From positions 37,288,846 to 37,352,845 of the forward strand of contig CM074193.1 in assembly GCA_037179385.1 (NCBI GenBank): DNA of 64,000 bases, in the 5' to 3' direction. Below are positions 59,047 through 64,000 of the stretch, in pieces. The notes under the pieces are model-generated. The model searched no databases. It was given only the letters and a program-made list of their open reading frames with translations, and had not been told where the DNA came from. The translations under genes and the position numbers were made by a program. How positions within the stretch are numbered: the first letter of the stretch is position 1; each line of letters begins with the position of its first letter. Origin of the DNA: Holothuria scabra. Taxonomy: Eukaryota; Echinodermata; Holothuroidea; Aspidochirotida; Holothuriidae.

Positions 59047-61155
59047 GTGAATATATTTAGCAGGTCACGATTGGTGCCCAGCCGACCAACTCGCCTTTTT
59101 AAGTATACGGCCCGAGCGCCACGATCATTTAGTTCGTGGTGTGTATGTACGATTTGAAAATTTTAGGGGGACAGTTGGAAACCTATCCCCACCTTTCATC
59201 CCTTAGGTTAGGGCAATGACCTTATCTTGAACAAACTGATAATCGCCGCATCGCGAAACCTCCCCATCGGTTCACGTGCTTCCTCCTTTAACCGTAGCAG
59301 TGTTGTGGTGTGAGTACGGTACCATGGGTACGCTGAGGGTACCGGTATACCAGGTCATGAGTATGAGTACGGGTGACGAGCACCCGGGCCAGGAGAATAG
59401 ACCATAGCGCCAAGTTGTGAAATATTGTCCAATATCAAAACCTTCCTCAAGGAAGCAAGAATGTTGCCCCTCAATTGAAAGTGCATTCAGAGAATAAATA
59501 TTGATTTCAAATAAAGAGGAACTGTGCGACAGTGTTATGAGCCTGAGCAACTGATCATACGATCTGATATCGAAATGGGATCGTTTGTGAACTTTGTAGT
59601 TTGAATACGCGAATACCTTTTGTCGTCAAAAAATGAATGGTGTTAGGTTGAATGGTTAGGTTGAATCTCCTTAAAATATTGATTATTACTCTTTCTGACT
59701 ATCCTTTTAAGTTTTATTTTTTGTAGGCATTTACATTAATGACCACAAGAGAATGCCTTTATGAAGTTTATTTTTAAAGCTCCCTAACCACAAAGTGGGA
59801 CATGAATATATGTAGCTTTTTTTAATTTTACGACTCCACGTCGGGTTGCTAATCAACCTTAAAATTTTGTTCAAACGGGAAACTGTAGATTGCCCTTGGA
59901 TAAAAACTCAACCTTACTTTGGAATCGAGTTTTGACCCTCCCTGCAGCATCATAAATGTACGAGGCCCTTACTCTGGGGGAAGGGGCTTTTCCCCGACTC
60001 CAGCCTCCCCAACCAGAGCATAATCTTTACCCGACTGAGGCACCGAAGTCTGCCCGAATTTTTAAAGTTTTGGCCAATCGGCAGGAGGACAGTCTCTAGC
60101 GACCGTAAAGCTTCAGTGCTTCCGAGTCAAATGCCGTCATGCCCTTGGCAGGAATTTGTCAAAGGAGGGGGGAAATCTGCAGATTGATATATATTCCTAC
60201 GCGTTGGGAAAATGATGACCGAAATACCTTTCAGATCGTGGGAAATGGCACCTTCCAGGTCTATTGACAGCATAAAAGTATCTTTAAAAATTAAAACAAT
60301 AAAAATACGATGAATATGCTGTAAGAGATGGTCCCTTCTGTGGGCATGCTTACCCCAATAATTGCAACCGCTTTCCTCCACTCGGCTACAACAACTATAC
60401 TTAAGCAGCAACCACAAAATATTTACCTATGAGAAGTCTGAAGTTCTGAATAAGGAATCGAACATCAATGTAGGAGAACCTTTACATTAGTGGGTAAGTC
60501 TGAAAGGAAGGGGTGTCCCAAGCCGCACTGGAAAAGATTTTCTTTACCAGGGCGTCTAGTCGCGAAATCTTGTGAGATTTTTCACCTGCCAGAGTTAATG
60601 TTGAAGATTAATTGGGGTGGTTAACTAAATATTACTATTTTTGCATCCGTCTCCATCTCAAAATCCATTGTTTACATTTTCGTTGAATTTGCGCTCTCGA
60701 GTCCCCTCTATTTTGCGACTAACTACGTGCCTACTGTAGGAGAGTGTCAAATATACATTTGACCTCGTGCGTTGTTGAGACTTCCCGAAAATGCTTAGAG
60801 TAACGGTTTAACGTTTGCAAAGAACATTGACTCTCAACTATATAGAGAAGCAAAATAAATTTATAAAACCATTGATCCAAAGTAGTGAAACGGGGATAGT
60901 TAAATTATTTCTCCCACCCAAGGACAGAATACCTAATAATCCATGTATAATCAACAAAGTTTTCATCAGATTTGGTAATACGGACTCCTTACTTTATGCT
61001 ATACTACGCACAAAACCCTCCTTCAGCCGATTACTTCTCTGTTTTCACACAAGAAGTAGATTTTTTTATCAGATTTGGTAAAACTGACTCTTTACTTCAT
61101 GCTATAAGTTGCACAAAACCATCCTTAGGCCAATTTCTTCTCCTTTTCCTCGCAG
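59047..61155 (+). other. Intron 5 of the SLC22-like gene
   Basis: GT–AG intron of 2109 bp. Its last 190 bp are a tandem duplication that includes the acceptor region. No transposon recognised in the rest. Confidence 0.8.
60965..61155 (+). repeat. Tandem duplication of the intron 5 acceptor region
   Basis: ATCAGATTTGGTAA occurs at 60965 and 61068, and the following about 88 bases (TACTTTATGCTATA / TACTTCATGCTATA, ACAAAACC(C/A)TCCTT) are repeated with a 103-bp offset. The copy nearest the exon ends in the used acceptor CCTCGCAG at 61155. The upstream copy ends in TCACACAAG at about 61053, a decayed acceptor. Confidence 0.85.
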
Positions 61156-61244
61156 GATATAGAGAAGAAAAAAGAGGGCGCCGTTTGGGATCTCATTCGG
61201 GTTCCGACATTACGATGCTACATGATTAACATGGTGTACAATTG
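61156..61244 (+). CDS. SLC22-like transporter, exon 6 (end of loop, start of TM7)
   Basis: 89 bp, phase 0 in and phase 2 out. It encodes KKKEGAVWDLIRVPTLRC and then the start of TM7 (MINMVYNW). WDL(I/F)RxPxLR is the conserved block before TM7 in SLC22 proteins. Donor AATTG|GTATGT. The six exons give 350 codons plus two bases, against about 550 residues for the family, so TM7–TM12 are missing from the window. Confidence 0.92.
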
Positions 61245-61689
61245 GTATGTATGCGTTCAAGTTTAATTTTATTGAGTCTCAAGAGGGAAATTCAAGGTTC
61301 GCAATGGAAACATAAAATTAAAAACACATCAAAAATAAATAGACAAAAAATTTCAAGTACAAAAAATGTTAAATCGAATACACATGGGGATAAAAGAGGA
61401 TTTTGTCTTTTTGAAGCTGCATGAGGAAGTCTCATTCTACCCCTACAAGGAATTTCAGCAGAGTTAAAATGGTCTTACAAGGGGTGGCTAGAATCATTCA
61501 GAACAGTACTGAGCTTATGAACAATAAACCGTTCAACGGTAAGCAAAGTAAATTGTGAACTGATCATTACCTAGAATACATCCCACTTGTCTAATTATTG
61601 AATCAGTACCTAAGTTATCTGTGGCGTCTCACGATTATGGGTCATCTAGTGAAGAAAATAAAGACGCACATAGACCTTTGGTTATCAGA

Positions 61690-62112
61690 TGATGGTTTGC
61701 GACCCAAATGTGGGTCGCCACACGGACTTCATATTCATGGACAGAACATACTGCACTGTTTATTGTTGCTACCGTATGTGCAAGAAAAAGCGCACCAAGA
61801 TGGCTGTCTGCTATGGTTTTGTGTGAAAGTTTGGACTTGCTCAAGTATATCCCCATATTTTGCAAGAAAGTTGAAATATTTTTGAAATATGACAAGGTAA
61901 GCTCAAAGTTACTGCACTTATTGCAGGAATATGATATTGTTTCCCATTCAAGTTAAACTTTTGTTTAAAACATAACCAAGTCGTCGTCAAATCAGACAAT
62001 TTATAGCTTCACGGCAGTCATCTTGGTGCGATTTTTATCCCAGCTGGTGGCGAGCATCTACGGATAGGACGTATACGTTACATGCTGTATATAAGTCCGT
62101 GGGTCGCCAAAT
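61690..62112. repeat. Possible foldback element
   Basis: GGGTCGCCACACGGACTT near the left pairs with AAGTCCGTGGGTCGCC near the right, and GCACCAAGATGGCTGTC pairs with GCAGTCATCTTGGTGC. Outer limits uncertain. Confidence 0.5.
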
Positions 62113-62784
62113 GTTTTCCTACCACGTGAAGTTGAGTGGACACTTCCTTGGAGACTTATATGCAGTTTAATGCAATATGGTAACCTATTCGATTTTTAAA
62201 CGATGCGTAGCGATATCCCAGAAGACTCGTGAATAGGAATAAGCCATTTTTTCTTTTTTCATTGGAGGCTGCTTCTTCCTCTTAATTGTCAGAGCACCCT
62301 TAAAATTAAACTATCCATGTTACCGTAGCAAGAGAGCAATACAACACCTATAATCGTCAAAAGTACCATTTAACGTGTTACCTTTATAAGAGTATTTGCA
62401 AGTGTAATACTCTGTAGGGGAGCGGTAACCATTTTCTGTGTCCACAATCAAGGAATCTTTGCCTCATCACATTCTGTCATCTTCGAATATATTATTTTCG
62501 TATCGATCTTTACCTTTATAATCCTAGTTTTTTAGTTCTTAATTGATGACGACACTCCCTCTGGTGGTTCTTCTATAGTCACAAACCTATAAATCACCAC
62601 CGTTCATGGACAACTATGGACGCGTCCCTTCCACATTTTGGAAATACAACAAATGAGGTCGGATTTGTCTACCGTACATTTTCGACCGAAATGACAATGT
62701 CCCCTCACATTCGAGTAGGGATTGACGCTACTGACACAGCTATCTTTCTTCTTGCACAGATTCCTTCAGTGATCAGAGCTTAAA

Positions 62785-63085
62785 GGCCCAGTTCTCTCAC
62801 CTCAAACAGTACCAATTCTCCTAACCTTCTTAATTAAGCCCCTCCCGCAATTGTCTTAATTTATCCTCATCCAGAAACAATCTCAGTTTATTGCTTCAGT
62901 ATGAGTATAGAAAAGCTCAATGTGTATAATCAAAACACTCTCAGTACAGTTCATGTTGTTTAATGTAAGCTGTACTCTGCATTGTTTGAGTTAACTGTCA
63001 ATCAAAGAACTGAGACGATTGAGAATTTCGGTAAACGCCTACAAAAATTGCAGTTTTGAGGGTGGGAGGATTGGCTCTTTACGAT
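62785..63085 (-). mobile_element. MITE family A, near full-length copy
   Basis: Starts TTAAAGGCCCAGTTCTCTCA and ends GGTGGGAGGATTGGCTCTTT; interior is the reverse complement of the 20.4- and 54.1-kb copies (CTCTGCATTGTTTGAGTTA, GAGAATTTCGGTAA). Confidence 0.8.
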
Positions 63086-64000
63086 AAAATTAATAGTCCT
63101 ATTTTATGATCCGAAAACAAGACATCCCTTCCCGCTAACCCCGCCACTCGAGTGCTTTTCTATACCTGCAACTTCTCATTAATCGAAGCCACAGCTTCGA
63201 TTGTAGGAATTGCTCGTTCAGTCACGTGTTTTCGTGCCTTCTTAAGCGGTCGGTGCGGATGAATATTAAATCATGTTCAGTTTGGATTCATATTGCAATC
63301 CCGAGCTGTTCGTTCGTACAATGGAACAGCTGCGCAGTCATGTTAAGTTGTTCCCTAGGGGGATTTTCAACAAAGTTTAATTATTTCTATATAAGGGGAT
63401 TTGCTCGAACAACTCCTGTATAGTAAGGTGGTAATGTGCAAATAAAGAAGTAGTTCCACATTCAAAGGTATTGTTCTGCATTGAAGGCTTCCTCTCTGGT
63501 TGAAAAAAGGTGTAAATATAGTTTGAAAACAATTAATACCGTTCAGGGATTTCAAAATAAATTTCAAAGGTTGCTTTTTCCAACATTTGCCACTTTGTTT
63601 TGTCGGAACTGCTTCATCAAGCAACTTCGTCGACCGTACTCATTTCAATATGTAAGCAAGTCCACTAACTTACGTTCATGCATAAACGCATGCAGCTAGC
63701 TATATAGTGTACGTACTGTGTCGTTAACGTGATGGCGACAGTAACCAAGGCTAGGGAACGATCCACCAATTTTAAGGTATTCAATTTGTCGTTCATTTCA
63801 TCACCCTGTATGGGTTGTTAATGGCTTCTCTATTGTATTTCCAATGTTTGAAACAAAGGAAAAGACGGTCTACCCACGGTTGTCGTAGTTCTCAGTAAAG
63901 GGCTAACGTTATGCATCGACGGTCGCGTAGTTGCTCCCAATACATTTGTATAGGAAGCAATTACGCGACTCTCCATACATACTCTAGTCCTTTACTTTAG

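Larger units (their letters stand above)
61245..64000 (+). other. Probable intron 6 or downstream DNA, no further exon found
   Basis: I found no acceptor followed by an SLC22 TM7–TM8 sequence in the required phase. It contains a possible foldback (61690–62112) and a family A MITE (62785–63085). Confidence 0.55.

Noticed and set aside
59047..59157. Coding extension of exon 5 to a stop at 59157
   Set aside because: Begins at a GT donor, loses family similarity at once, and exon 6 joins in phase.
61598..61956. Candidate exon 7 (two overlapping frames)
   Set aside because: No SLC22 TM7–TM8 similarity and no acceptor in the needed phase; the segment belongs to a foldback.

Overview
This is repeat-rich eukaryotic DNA, most likely from an invertebrate animal. 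It has one spliced gene with GT–AG introns of 1.7–2.4 kb, about a dozen transposon and MITE families, a tRNA-headed SINE and a DIRS-type retrotransposon. Nothing bacterial (operons, Shine-Dalgarno sites, CRISPR) is visible. A marine deuterostome such as an echinoderm fits best, but that is inference; no marker gene fixes the species.

Layout. 1–12.8 kb: non-coding DNA with MITEs, a decayed hAT-like element (1945–3576) and a 1.9-kb G-rich minisatellite (6900–8826). 12.8–16.8 kb: a diverged tandem triplication whose units carry a palindromic MITE. Its third unit holds a piggyBac-type MITE whose empty site survives in unit 1. 17–28 kb: MITEs, a 0.9-kb foldback, a retroposed 213-bp sequence with 16-bp target duplication, and a SINE. 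28.6–31.2 kb: a hAT element with an 8-bp TSD and an older hAT-like element nested inside. 35.05–46.56 kb: a minus-strand DIRS-like tyrosine-recombinase retrotransposon with inverted terminal repeats, a tandemly duplicated internal complementary region, broken gag and RT/RNase H/MT, and an open recombinase frame. A 4.1-kb hAT element with perfect 8-bp TSD is inserted near its 3' end, and a SINE fragment lies inside that hAT. 46.6–49.6 kb: a dispersed repeat split by a SINE with a perfect 17-bp TSD.

The only host gene I can support is the plus-strand 5' half of an SLC22-family (organic ion) transporter. Six coding exons between 49678 and 61244 encode about 350 residues, from TM1 through the large intracellular loop to the start of TM7. 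The remaining exons were not found and probably lie beyond the window. Its introns hold MITEs, a SINE, a 195-bp GTCA microsatellite seeded from a SINE tail, and an element with four repeats each bearing a DR1-type nuclear-receptor motif.

The DIRS gag, RT, RNase H, MT and YR segments once formed one replication system. gag and RT/RNase H/MT are now broken, so this copy could move only with help in trans. Most other open frames are repeat artefacts or shadows.
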